In this document: positions 17,144 to 25,354 of the stretch, one piece after another
Position numbering within the stretch: position 1 is the first letter of the stretch
Layout of the letters: each line of letters starts with the position of its first letter
Source: JAKACA01 sp963735115
GTDB lineage: Bacteria > Actinomycetota > Acidimicrobiia > Acidimicrobiales > Bog-793
DNA: 64,000 nucleotides
Direction of reading: 5' to 3'
NCBI GenBank assembly: GCA_963735115.1
Contig: CAVTJR010000001.1
Coordinates: 1,488,001-1,552,000 of the forward strand
Translations under genes and position numbers: made by a program
Notes under the pieces: generated by a model
The model's input: only the letters and a program-made list of their open reading frames with translations
Told to the model about the DNA's origin: nothing
The model's database searches: none

Positions 17144-17380
17144 ATGCAGGTGTGGATAGACCAAGAGCTCTGCACGGGAGACGGCCTTTGCGAGGAGATC
17201 TGCCCGCCCGTGTTCGTCCTCTTCGAGGACGGATTGTCCTACGTGAAGCAAGGTGACCGGGTGCTGAACGGCCCCGGTGGGAAAGCGCAGATGGCCACCG
17301 TCGCCTCCGACCTCGAAGAGGGCGTCACCGAGGCGGCAGAGGAGTGCCCGGGGGAGTGCATCTTCATCGTGGCCGACTGA
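17144..17380 (+). CDS. Small ferredoxin with Asp in place of the second cysteine
   Basis: 78 aa. The cluster motif reads CTGDGLCEEICP followed by a distal CPGEC; the second cysteine position of CxxCxxC is aspartate. This matches single-cluster ferredoxins that partner cytochromes P450 ([3Fe-4S] type) or Asp-ligated [4Fe-4S] proteins. It starts at ATG 17144 (GTG at 17141 is an alternative); GGAGGA lies ~12 nt upstream, while the nearer ATG at 17132 stops after three codons. No P450 or reductase gene is adjacent, so its electron partner is unknown. Confidence 0.85.
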   Translation: MQVWIDQELCTGDGLCEEICPPVFVLFEDGLSYVKQGDRVLNGPGGKAQMATVASDLEEGVTEAAEECPGECIFIVAD

Positions 17381-17459
17381 TCGACCGCCGGCTGAGGCGC
17401 CCCGTCGGCTGTACGGAGCCACGTCTCGAAGCCTGCGAGCTGGCTGATCGATGCCTGCG

Positions 17460-19082
17460 TCACCGCTCAGCCGCCGCGCTCGCTGTCACCGTGACATCTG
17501 GCGAGTCCCGCGAGGTCCGCGACGGAAGTCGGGCGAGCACGAGGACGACACCACAGACGGCCACGAGGGCGCCCACGACCATCGATACCTCCAGGCCACT
17601 CGTGAACGCCACGCGGGCAGCTCGCGCCAAGAGGGCGCCGGCGCCGCCGCCAGCATGGGCCGCCACGGCGAGGGCGCCGCCGAACGAGCCGAGAATGCTA
17701 TGCACGGCAGCCGCCGGCACGTGCCGGCCGGCGAGCGCCGCGGTCATGCGACTTTGGTAGCGAGTGGAGAGCACGCTGCCGACGACGGCGACGCCGAGCG
17801 CTCCACCGACCTGCAGTGCGACCGCATTGGAGGCCGATCCGACCCCTGAGTCGCCTTGGGGGACCGATCCCACCACAGAGTTCGTCGCCGTCGGCAGGAG
17901 GAGGCCGGCCCCCAAGCCGATCAGCAGCAGGCCGGGCACGACTCCGGCGTAGGTCGTGGCGATCGTTGATGCCGCTGAGATCTGCCCCAGGCCGCCGGCG
18001 ACTGCCGCCAGGCCGACAGCAACCGTGAGCTTGAGCCCGATGAGCCGACCGATGATCGGGGACAGAGCGGCACTCACCACGAGCATGGAAGCCATCGGGA
18101 GGATGCGCAGCCCCGCTTGCAGGGGTGAGAATCCGAGGTCGAACTGCAGGAACTGGGTCTGCACGAAGAGCGCCCCCAGCAAGCCGAAGACCCCGAGGCA
18201 CTCGGCTGCCGCAGCTACGGAGAATCGCCGATCACGAAAGAAGCTCAGCTTCAGCATCGGGTGAAGACTGTGGGCCTCCCAGGAGACGAAGGCGCCGAGA
18301 ACCGCGAGACCGCCGAGCCCGACTCCGATCACCTCCCATGACGTCCATCCCTGCGTCGGAGCCTCGATGATCGCCCAGAGCAGCAGACCCAGCCCGCCGA
18401 TTGACAGCACCGCCCCAGCGGGGTCCGGCTTGTCGGCCATCGGGTTCTTCGAGTCGGGCACGAACACGAGGGTTCCAATGAGGGCCACCACGACGACGGG
18501 CACGTTGACGAGAAACACCGAGCCCCACCAGAACTTGGCGAGCAGCAACCCGCCAGCGATTGGACCGATCGCGATGCCGAGTCCGATCGTCCCGGCCCAG
18601 ATACCGATCGCGCGGGCCCGCTCTGCCGGGTCCCGGAAGACGTCATTGACGATCGAGAGCGATGCAGGGATTGCGAGGGCCGCGCCGGCCCCCATGACGG
18701 CGCGCCAGGCGATCAACAGGTGCACCGAACCAGAAAGTGCGGCGCCGATGGATCCTGCCGCGAAGACGCTGAGGCCGATGAGGAAGAACCGTTTACGCCC
18801 GAAGCGATCGGCCAGGCTCCCGCCGACGAGCAAGAGCCCGGCGAACACCATCGCATAGGAGTCGACGATCCACTGCAGCTGGCTGGAGGTGGCGTGCAGC
18901 CTCCGGACGAGCGTTGGCAAGGCCACGTTGAGAATGGTGTTGTCGACGTTGATGATGAGGGCGGAGGCGCACAGCACCGCCAGTACCACCCCGCGGTGAG
19001 CCCGCCGGCTCGCCGGCGCCACCGCCGTCGGTGGCAGGGCCAGCTTCACGGGCGCCCGCCGGCTGCCGAGAACGGAAGGCAA
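17460..19082 (-). CDS. MFS drug exporter, DHA2 (EmrB/QacA) family
   Basis: About 540 aa with 14 predicted spans. Motif A is GGSLADRFGRKRFFLIG, motif D1 is in NVDNTILNVALPTL, and motif C-type glycines lie in GTIGLGIAIGPIAGG, all diagnostic of proton-driven 14-TMS antiporters. The loop SKNPMADKPDPAGAVLSI is characteristic of the family. It probably exports cationic or amphipathic compounds. No regulator is adjacent. The start is uncertain: TTG at 19082 gives the listed length, while GTG at 19049 would trim 11 residues before the first helix. The C-terminus is Ser/Thr-rich. Confidence 0.88.
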   Translation of the reverse strand: MPSVLGSRRAPVKLALPPTAVAPASRRAHRGVVLAVLCASALIINVDNTILNVALPTLVRRLHATSSQLQWIVDSYAMVFAGLLLVGGSLADRFGRKRFFLIGLSVFAAGSIGAALSGSVHLLIAWRAVMGAGAALAIPASLSIVNDVFRDPAERARAIGIWAGTIGLGIAIGPIAGGLLLAKFWWGSVFLVNVPVVVVALIGTLVFVPDSKNPMADKPDPAGAVLSIGGLGLLLWAIIEAPTQGWTSWEVIGVGLGGLAVLGAFVSWEAHSLHPMLKLSFFRDRRFSVAAAAECLGVFGLLGALFVQTQFLQFDLGFSPLQAGLRILPMASMLVVSAALSPIIGRLIGLKLTVAVGLAAVAGGLGQISAASTIATTYAGVVPGLLLIGLGAGLLLPTATNSVVGSVPQGDSGVGSASNAVALQVGGALGVAVVGSVLSTRYQSRMTAALAGRHVPAAAVHSILGSFGGALAVAAHAGGGAGALLARAARVAFTSGLEVSMVVGALVAVCGVVLVLARLPSRTSRDSPDVTVTASAAAER

Positions 19083-19117
19083 ACTCGTATCAACAACGAG
19101 AGAGCCCTCTCATCGGA

Positions 19118-20608
19118 TCAGGCAGGCGCACGATCCTTGGCACGGTCAGAGGTGCTCACGACGGCCCCGCATCCGTCCTTCAGCGGAAGGTTCGGCCTTC
19201 GCGGACAGGGGGCGCGCCGCTCGACGAAGCGGATGCAGGGCTCCGAGCCGAGGGCAGCGGCCGTCTCGGCTCCCAGCTCGAGGAGCTGAGGGCGCACTCC
19301 GATGGCCTGAGAGTGGCCGTGGTGTGATTCGAACGGCGTCGGGCGCACCTCGTCGATGGCCGAGTCGAGCTCGTCGATGACGTCGTCGATCCGGCTGACG
19401 ACCTCTGGGCGGGGGTCGAGCTGCCGAACGCTTTGCAGGGCGATCGCGCAGGCGAAGAGGCGCCCGGCGACGATGTCATGGAGGTTCCGGGCGACGCGAT
19501 CCTCCTCGAGCAGTCTCTCCCTGTCGGCGAGAGCGGCGAAGAGGTGCTCCCGCAAGCGGTTGCGGTCCGTCAGGTCACGCAGTGATGTCGCATAGCCGAT
19601 CAACCGGCCACGGCCGTCTCGCACGGCGGACATCGTGGAGGTCACCTCCACGAACGTGCCGTCGCTGTGGCGCCGAACCGTGTTGTAGATCGTGACTTGA
19701 TCGCCGGTCTCGAGACGTCGCATGCTCTCGGCGAACTCCTCGCTTTCCTCTTCAGGGACGATGTCGTGGACGCGTCGCCCGATCATCGATCGAGCCGAGT
19801 ACCCGAGGAGGATCTCGGCGCCGGGGTTCCAGCTCGTGACGGCGAGGTCGGGAGTCATCGAGAAGATGCCATCGGTAGAAGAGCGAACGATGGCGGTAAG
19901 GAGCGCCCCAGCCTCACTGGTGTCGTCAGCATCTGGGTCGCCACCGACGAGCCGGTTGGTGGCTTCGAGTTTCTCCGTGAGTTGAGCGAAGACCACCGCC
20001 TTGTCTTCGATGGCCGCGTCAGCTCTGCGGAGCACCTCGAGCAGGACGACGACCTCCCCGATCTCACGCAGGACGTCGATCGTGCTCGAGCCGGCGTCTT
20101 CGGAGTCGTCGTAACGAACGAGGTTGACGTTCTCGGCCCAGCGCGTGCCCGGAGCGAGCGCCCAGCCCATGGTGACAATCGTCCCGGAGGATGACTGTGT
20201 GCTGACGGAGAACCGCTCGGCCGCTCGCGCGGCGAGCATGAGACCGAGATGATCCTGACCGGTCGGGCGGAACACCGTCTCGGCTTCAGCGGCGACGGCG
20301 CCGGTGCCACGAACCACCACAGTGAGGTGCGGAGCCGTTTCATCGTCCTCGACGCTGAGCGCCGCCTCCGGGCTGTGAGCGTGCTGGAGGGCGAAGACGC
20401 CCGCATCGGTGACCGCCAGTGCGACGAGGCCTTGATCCGACGGGCAAAGCCCGCAGGCACTCGCCAATCTGGTTGCCCGGATCCGCAATTCGGCGACATC
20501 GACGTAGTCGCGCAGGGCGATGGAACCCTTGAGCGTGCTGACCGGCGACTCAGCGGAGTGCGACGGGCCGCCCGCCACGGTACCGAGGGTCACCAACAGT
20601 GCTCCCAT
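19118..20608 (-). CDS. PAS/HisKA_3 sensor protein lacking the ATPase domain
   Basis: 496 aa. The N-terminal ~150 residues resemble a degenerate GHKL/anti-sigma-type domain (VALAVTDAGVFALQHAH, DHLGLMLAARAAERFSV, SGTIVTMGWAL). A PAS domain follows (LLTAIVRSSTDGIFSM, WNPGAEILLGYS, IGYATSLRDLTDRN). Next is a HisKA_3 dimerisation helix with the phospho-acceptor in EEDRVARNLHDIVAGRLF. The frame then gives SAIDEVRPTPFESH and LLELGAETAAALGSEP, the usual lead-in to a NarL-type HATPase domain, but stops before any N/G boxes. It cannot phosphorylate itself by the normal route; it may be a phospho-acceptor or a decayed kinase. It lies beside two GAF-ANTAR genes. Confidence 0.78.
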   Translation of the reverse strand: MGALLVTLGTVAGGPSHSAESPVSTLKGSIALRDYVDVAELRIRATRLASACGLCPSDQGLVALAVTDAGVFALQHAHSPEAALSVEDDETAPHLTVVVRGTGAVAAEAETVFRPTGQDHLGLMLAARAAERFSVSTQSSSGTIVTMGWALAPGTRWAENVNLVRYDDSEDAGSSTIDVLREIGEVVVLLEVLRRADAAIEDKAVVFAQLTEKLEATNRLVGGDPDADDTSEAGALLTAIVRSSTDGIFSMTPDLAVTSWNPGAEILLGYSARSMIGRRVHDIVPEEESEEFAESMRRLETGDQVTIYNTVRRHSDGTFVEVTSTMSAVRDGRGRLIGYATSLRDLTDRNRLREHLFAALADRERLLEEDRVARNLHDIVAGRLFACAIALQSVRQLDPRPEVVSRIDDVIDELDSAIDEVRPTPFESHHGHSQAIGVRPQLLELGAETAAALGSEPCIRFVERRAPCPRRPNLPLKDGCGAVVSTSDRAKDRAPA

Positions 20609-20726
20609 GCTGCACGCTCCAGTTCCGTCCCGATGGAGAGACCATCACCGGGGTCTGGGGCGAAGGTGCAATGAAGTTCATTGCGGCGGCAGTGGGAACT
20701 ATACGCTGCTTGCTCGCCTGCGGCCA

Positions 20727-20746
20727 CCGCGGCCTTACGGCCGTGG
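20727..20746. terminator. GC-rich hairpin downstream of the GAF-ANTAR gene
   Basis: CCGCGGCC-TTAC-GGCCGTGG forms an 8-bp stem with one G-T pair and a 4-nt loop just past the minus-strand stop at 20754. There is no T tract, so it may be a pause or processing structure rather than an intrinsic terminator. Confidence 0.35.
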
Positions 20747-20753
20747 CGCCGGT

Positions 20754-21512
20754 TCAGGAAGGCTCGGTCGCAGAGTGGCTGCGCAACGCTGAGGCGGGCA
20801 GCGACCCGTTGATCACGCCATCCGCCACGTCGGCGAGTCGAAGGTTGTTGCGACGGGCGTGGTTACGCAATGCGGAGAACGCCTCTTCCATGTCGAGACC
20901 TTCGTGCTCGGCCACGATGCCTTTGGCCTGCTCGATGACGATGCGGCTATTGAGGGCGCGATGGAGCTGTTCGTTGAGGATCTGTGCCTCGAGCGAAGCG
21001 CGGTGCTGCAGGACGGCGATGGTGGCGACATCGGCCAGCGCCTGGGCGGCCTCGATATCGACTTGGCGGATCTCGCCAGCCTCGATGTGGAACAGATTGA
21101 GGGCGCCGATCACGGTGCCGCGGAGCCGCATCGGCAGGGCGTGCACCGAGTGAAAGCCGGCGGCGAGCGCCTCGGCGGCGAAACGGGGCCAGCGGCCGTC
21201 GGCGACGGCGAGATCCTGGTTCACGACCGGCTTGCCTGTGCGGTAGCAATCCAGGCAGGGCCCCTCCCGGGTCTGCAGCTCGAACAGCTCCAGGACGCGC
21301 ATGGCCTCGGACGAGGAGGCCATCACGCGAAGGTCGCCATCGGGCGCCACCAACATGAGTCCAGCAGCTCCGACGTCGAGGACGTCGACGCAACGGTCAG
21401 CAAGCAACGTCAGCAGCTCGACCACGTCGAAGTCGTCTACGAGCGTGTCAGCCAGCTCGACGAGCGTCCTGGCGAGGATGGCTTCTCTGGGCATGTATAT
21501 CTTCGATGACAT
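20754..21512 (-). CDS. GAF-ANTAR RNA-binding antiterminator regulator
   Basis: 252 aa. An N-terminal GAF domain (~25-165) contains LTLLADRCVDVLDVGAAGLML, TREGPCLDCYRTGKPVV and a closing IGALNLF. It is joined by a coiled segment (LQHRASLEAQILNEQLHRAL) to a C-terminal ANTAR three-helix domain with SRIVIEQAKGIVAEH and ALRNHARRNNLRLADVADGVI. ANTAR domains bind paired RNA hairpins and prevent termination. GAF-ANTAR proteins of this layout are abundant in actinobacteria. ATG 21512 is chosen; 21494 is possible. It is followed by a similar gene upstream on the same strand. Confidence 0.87.
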   Translation of the reverse strand: MSSKIYMPREAILARTLVELADTLVDDFDVVELLTLLADRCVDVLDVGAAGLMLVAPDGDLRVMASSSEAMRVLELFELQTREGPCLDCYRTGKPVVNQDLAVADGRWPRFAAEALAAGFHSVHALPMRLRGTVIGALNLFHIEAGEIRQVDIEAAQALADVATIAVLQHRASLEAQILNEQLHRALNSRIVIEQAKGIVAEHEGLDMEEAFSALRNHARRNNLRLADVADGVINGSLPASALRSHSATEPS

Positions 21513-21615
21513 CGGTTCGACCGACTTTACGTCCTCGGCCGAGGGGGTTGCCTGAGCACCATGGTACGACCGATGGAGCCCCGATGTTGACGAAACTTGC
21601 CCCTGGGACAAGACC

Positions 21616-22344
21616 TCACGGGCACGGATCCTTCTCCCCGCTCTCGGCGTCGAAGCGCAACTTCCTCGCCACAACGTCCTCTGCCACCTGCGTCAGGCCA
21701 CGGTCGTTGCCGAAGGCGTAGGCCTTCAACCGGATGAGCGCCTGGCCGACGCTGACCCCGAGCTGGGCGGCCACCATGCCGGAGGCCTGGTGAACGACGT
21801 ACTGAAAGTTGCCACCGGCCTGCAGCTCGGTGCCGAGCGTGCCAGGCGGGGCGTTGACCTGTAGCAGGAGCACCGCCTGGGCGGCGAGGTTGGCCATCAC
21901 GAGCGCGTCCGCATGCTGATCGTCGCTGAGCGATCCCGGCCGGTCGTTGTAGAGGTTGAGCGCCCCGAGGCGAATCGCTCCGATCTGGAGGGGGAAGCCG
22001 AAGACGGCCCGCACGCCGGCTGCCAACGCCGGCCCGGCGAAGGCGAGCCACCGCGGCACCCTCGGATGGGCGAGATCAGGTTCGAGCACCGGCCGATCGT
22101 GCAAGTAGGCGTCCACGCACGGCCCTTCACAGAGGCTGTACTGCAGCTGCTCGATCAGGGCGCTCACGTTGTCGGTGGTGCATATCGAGCCCTGCGGCAC
22201 GTCACCGGACATCAGCATGATCCCAGCGCCGCTCATGCCGGTGACCTCAGCGCAGACCTCGCCGAGCCGCTTCGTCGTCAGCTCGGGGGCGCCGGCGCCC
22301 ACGAGCTGCCTGAGAATCCCTTGGCGCCCTTGACCGCTCACCAC
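21616..22344 (-). CDS. GAF-ANTAR RNA-binding antiterminator regulator (second copy)
   Basis: 242 aa, GTG start. GAF domain ~15-165: RLGEVCAEVTGMSGAGIMLMS, QYSLCEGPCVDAY (the conserved EGPC motif also in the neighbouring gene), IRLGALNLYNDR. The C-terminal ANTAR-like helices read VVHQASGMVAAQLGVSVGQAL and IRLKAYAFGNDRGLTQVAEDVVARKL. The two copies are diverged paralogues with the same architecture, 103 bp apart, and probably sense different ligands. A 37-codon open frame (MTPTGSSY...) ends overlapping the GTG start, but has no other support. Confidence 0.85.
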   Translation of the reverse strand: MVSGQGRQGILRQLVGAGAPELTTKRLGEVCAEVTGMSGAGIMLMSGDVPQGSICTTDNVSALIEQLQYSLCEGPCVDAYLHDRPVLEPDLAHPRVPRWLAFAGPALAAGVRAVFGFPLQIGAIRLGALNLYNDRPGSLSDDQHADALVMANLAAQAVLLLQVNAPPGTLGTELQAGGNFQYVVHQASGMVAAQLGVSVGQALIRLKAYAFGNDRGLTQVAEDVVARKLRFDAESGEKDPCP

Positions 22345-23015
22345 GCATCGTCCCTCGCACCGACGACGCCCCTCGTCGGCTCGGCGTCGGAGGTGGCATC
22401 CCCCACCGGGCTACGACAGAGGGTGAGGTACGACGATCCCGTAGGGGTCATGGCTCTCTCCTGGAATCGGCACGGTGACTGTGGCGTTACCAGGGTCCGG
22501 AGCATCGCTCCCGGGCCAGCCGGTGGCCGGCCCAACACGTCAGGGCTCTTGTCGTGCTGCCACGACGGTACACCCTTTGCCTACACGGCCGCCCTTGCGG
22601 TCAGAGTGCGCAGATGGTAAGCCTATGACAACGCTTGCGGCGACGACCCGGAGGGTTTGAGCCGCAGCATCGTTGCTCTGGACCCTGGCGACGAAGCACC
22701 GAGTGAGGTGCTCGGAAACCGGCCAGGAGGAGAGGAGCGGCGAAGATGTCCCAGGCGCGCACGTTCCGCCATGACGTCCCTGCACCCGGCCAGAGGTCGA
22801 GTGCGTTCTCGAGTCGGTCCCACCCGTCAGTCCGTCCGGCCACACCCGAGAGAACCAACATGTGGTCGGTGCCTCTCCGGTTCCTCTTCGCACCGGCCAG
22901 CGTTGCCACCTCGCCACCCCCCCGTGGGCGCGGCGGCCCACGGTGCGAAGGGGGCCGGATCTTGCCGACCGAGCCCAAGGCCGGATGACCCTTTGACCCC
23001 CGAGGGAGGTTCCCA
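22345..23015. other. 671-bp stretch without a supported gene
   Basis: No homologous coding sequence was recognised. It holds a 37-codon minus-strand frame beginning near 22451 after GGAGAGAG and ending at the GAF-ANTAR start. It also holds an 80-codon plus-strand frame at 22746-22988 preceded by AGGAGGAG but with Arg/Pro/Ser-rich, shadow-like composition. Its right edge carries the promoter and ribosome-binding region of the microprotein gene at 23016. No terminator with a T tract, tRNA or repeat array was seen. Confidence 0.45.
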
Positions 23016-23093
23016 GTGATTCGCAGATTGACCGAACTGGCAGTGCTCTGTCTGGTCGTCATCGTGATCCTCCTGCTCCTGAAGGTCATCTAG
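23016..23093 (+). CDS. 25-residue single-span membrane microprotein
   Basis: GTG at 23016 follows a strong ribosome-binding site (GGGAGG, 6-nt spacing). The 25-codon product begins with a basic, amphipathic IRRLTE, continues as one hydrophobic span rich in V, L and I (residues ~7-22), and ends KVI then TAG. Positive charge at the N-terminus predicts N-in orientation. The codons are mostly high-GC, as in real genes here. It stands alone between the regulatory block and the DUF2993 gene. The design resembles small stress-associated or complex-modulating membrane peptides; its partner is unknown. Confidence 0.5.
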   Translation: MIRRLTELAVLCLVVIVILLLLKVI

Positions 23094-23226
23094 ACGTCGC
23101 GACGCCTCCGTACGCGCGAACCACTTCACCACTCCGGTCGCCGACCGCCGCATTCGTCTCACCGATGAGCGAAACGTGAGGGTAATGAGCAGCCGCCACC
23201 GCCGGCGTGCCCCGGAAGCCCGACAG

Positions 23227-23907
23227 TCAGGTGCCGGATAGCCCGGCCACGAGGGAGGCGGGCACCGGCGCCACCTTGCATGCCAAGGTGGCGGAGCCGT
23301 GGTTGACGGTGAGCTGCATGCCGCATCGCGGGACGACGGAGCTTTCGGCGAGGTCGATGTCGAGCAGTTGGAACCCGCCCTCGCCGAGGGTGAGCACATG
23401 ACCGGCGGCGATGCCGATCGTCGCCGGCACCAGCACCGGCCCGATGCGCACCTTCACAGTGTCCGGTCCGGAGAGGACGACCTCGCGACCGACGGCGTGG
23501 GAGAGCTCGGCTGCCGTCACCGTCACCTGTACCTCGGCGCTCGAGATGGCGGTGACGCGAACCCGGCGGTCGGCGAGGAGAAGGTGTCGGTCGATCTGCA
23601 CGCTCTGTGCGGAGACGTCGACTCGGGCGAGATGGAGCTTTCCCACGGGCACGTCGACGAGCTGGACGTCGATCGCCTCGACGCTGCCTTTGGCGACGAG
23701 GTCGAAGAGAAACCCCACTGAGCCGACTTGGACGGCGGCTCCCTGGGCGGCGGTCCTCGCCCGGATGGCGTGCGCGAGCTGGTTGTCGGCGATCGAACGC
23801 GCCGTCAGGTCGAGTGCGACATAGGCGGCGGCGAGCAGCACGATGACGACGAGCAGTCGGCGGACGTACCGCCGCGCCCGCCGAGACCGCCGGCGCTCTA
23901 CCCGCAC
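23227..23907 (-). CDS. DUF2993 (LmeA-like) membrane-associated protein
   Basis: 226 aa from GTG 23907, 14 nt after the amidase stop. An Arg-rich start (VERRRSRRARRYVRR) leads into one membrane helix (LLVVIVLLAAAYVALDL). The rest is an extracytoplasmic beta-rich DUF2993 domain: DLTARSIADNQLAHAIRAR, GSVGFLFDLVAKGSVEAIDV, repeated strand pairs with VRVTAISSAEVQVTVT, and a late LQLTVNHGSATLACK-like segment with a cysteine pair. DUF2993 is an actinobacterial family that includes LmeA, implicated in mycobacterial lipoglycan/mannan metabolism. Its exact role in this organism is not shown. Confidence 0.78.
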   Translation of the reverse strand: MRVERRRSRRARRYVRRLLVVIVLLAAAYVALDLTARSIADNQLAHAIRARTAAQGAAVQVGSVGFLFDLVAKGSVEAIDVQLVDVPVGKLHLARVDVSAQSVQIDRHLLLADRRVRVTAISSAEVQVTVTAAELSHAVGREVVLSGPDTVKVRIGPVLVPATIGIAAGHVLTLGEGGFQLLDIDLAESSVVPRCGMQLTVNHGSATLACKVAPVPASLVAGLSGT

Positions 23908-23920
23908 CGAAGCGGTCCGC

Positions 23921-25354
23921 TCACCAGCAGCTCGGCAGGCGGTTGCGCCACGGACGGGCCGCTTCGAGCTGAGCCGCCAGAGCCAGCAGGCTCGCCTCGC
24001 CCGCCGGGCGACCGATGAGCTGGACACCGATCGGCAAGCCGTCCGACGTCCAGTGCAACGGGAGCGAGATGGCGGGCTGGCCGGTGATATTGGCGGGAGC
24101 GGTGAATGGCGTGAAGCGCTTCTGGGCGTCGAAGTCCAAGTCGGGGTGGGCGTCGTCCCGCAGTCCCCCCACCTGAGCCGGTGGCTGCGCCAGCGTGGGA
24201 GTGAGCACGGCGTCGTAGACCGTGGTCGCCACGATGGCTCGCCTCGCCGCCAGCTGTGCAGTTGCCAGGGCCTCGACCGCTTGTTTCCCGCTGACGGCGC
24301 GCCCCCGCTCCCGGAGCCACTGCGTGAGCGGGCGCAGTTCGGACTCTCGTCCGTCAGCGACGGGGATCGTGGCGGCGCCGACGGTCCAGATCGTCTCGAA
24401 CGTCGCCACGAGCTCCGGGCTGAACGGGCGCGGGCAATCCTCGACCTCGTGGCCCAGCTCTTCGAGCAAAGCTGACGTCTCCTCGAAGGCGGCGGCGCAC
24501 GCTTCGTCGACGTCGGCATCGGAGATCACCGGTTCGATGTACCGACCGATGCGGAGTCGCCCGACCGGTGCCTGAGCGGCGGCGAGGAACGTCTCGCCCG
24601 GCAGCAGCGGCGGCGCCCAGTGGGGATCGCCAGGCATTGCGACGGCCATCGCGTCGAGCAAGGCGGCGGCGTCGCTGACGGTTCTCGCCAGCGGGCCGTT
24701 CACGGCAAGTCCGGCCACGTCCGCCATCACCGGCCCGCCGCTCACCCGGCCGCGCGACGTCTTCAGGCCGACAACGCCGCAGACGCTCGCAGGTATGCGG
24801 ATGGAGCCGGCGCCGTCGCTTCCTTGGGCGAAGGGGACGAGGCCGGCAGAGACTGCGGCACCGGCTCCGCCGCTCGAGCCACCGGCGGAACGCGCCAGAG
24901 CGAAGGGGCTGCGAGCGGGTGGGGCGACATCAGGCTCGGTGTAGCAGGGGAGCCCGAACTCCGGAGTGTTCGTCTTTCCCAGGCTGATCAGCCCGGCGGC
25001 GGCCAGCAGGGTGACGACGTGGTCGTCGACGGGCGCCACGAACTCGTGCATGAGAGCGCTCCCGAACTTCGTCGGCACTCCCTTGGTGAGGTTCAGGTCC
25101 TTGATCGCCGTCGGCACGCCGAACAAGGGCGGGAGCGGGCCGCCCTCGAGCAGGCGGGCTCCCGCCTCATCGGCGCTCTCTCGCGCCCGGTCCTCGGTGA
25201 CCGTCACGAAGGCTCCGACGTCCGGGCCGTGGGCATCGATGCGCTCGAGGTAGTGCTCGACGAGCTCGCGCGGGCTCACCTCCCGACGACGGATCGCCGC
25301 TGCCTGCTCGAGTGCGCTCAAGTCGTGAAGTTCGCTCATCGAGGGCAAGCTCAC
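23921..25354 (-). CDS. Amidase signature-family enzyme
   Basis: About 477 aa. The Ser-cisSer-Lys triad is visible: Lys in GVPTAIKDLNLTKG, cis-Ser in RSAGGSSGGAGAAVSAGL and the nucleophile Ser in GSDGAGSIRIPAS. The remaining family landmarks (LKTSRGRVSGGP, GLPIGVQLIGRP) are present, so it should be an active amide hydrolase. Amidases of this clade act on aryl or aliphatic amides; the substrate is not predictable. The GTG at 25354 overlaps the SDR stop as GTGA, indicating coupling; ATG 25339 is an alternative. It is followed by the DUF2993 gene. Confidence 0.9.
   Translation of the reverse strand: MSLPSMSELHDLSALEQAAAIRRREVSPRELVEHYLERIDAHGPDVGAFVTVTEDRARESADEAGARLLEGGPLPPLFGVPTAIKDLNLTKGVPTKFGSALMHEFVAPVDDHVVTLLAAAGLISLGKTNTPEFGLPCYTEPDVAPPARSPFALARSAGGSSGGAGAAVSAGLVPFAQGSDGAGSIRIPASVCGVVGLKTSRGRVSGGPVMADVAGLAVNGPLARTVSDAAALLDAMAVAMPGDPHWAPPLLPGETFLAAAQAPVGRLRIGRYIEPVISDADVDEACAAAFEETSALLEELGHEVEDCPRPFSPELVATFETIWTVGAATIPVADGRESELRPLTQWLRERGRAVSGKQAVEALATAQLAARRAIVATTVYDAVLTPTLAQPPAQVGGLRDDAHPDLDFDAQKRFTPFTAPANITGQPAISLPLHWTSDGLPIGVQLIGRPAGEASLLALAAQLEAARPWRNRLPSCW

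Noticed and set aside
22338..22451. Short upstream frame ending at the second GAF-ANTAR start
   Set aside because: The overlap with the GTG start could mean coupling, but there is no homology or codon signal strong enough to call a gene.
22746..22988. 80-codon plus-strand frame with AGGAGGAG upstream
   Set aside because: The composition is Arg/Pro/Ser-rich as in shadow frames and no motif is present; treated as non-coding.
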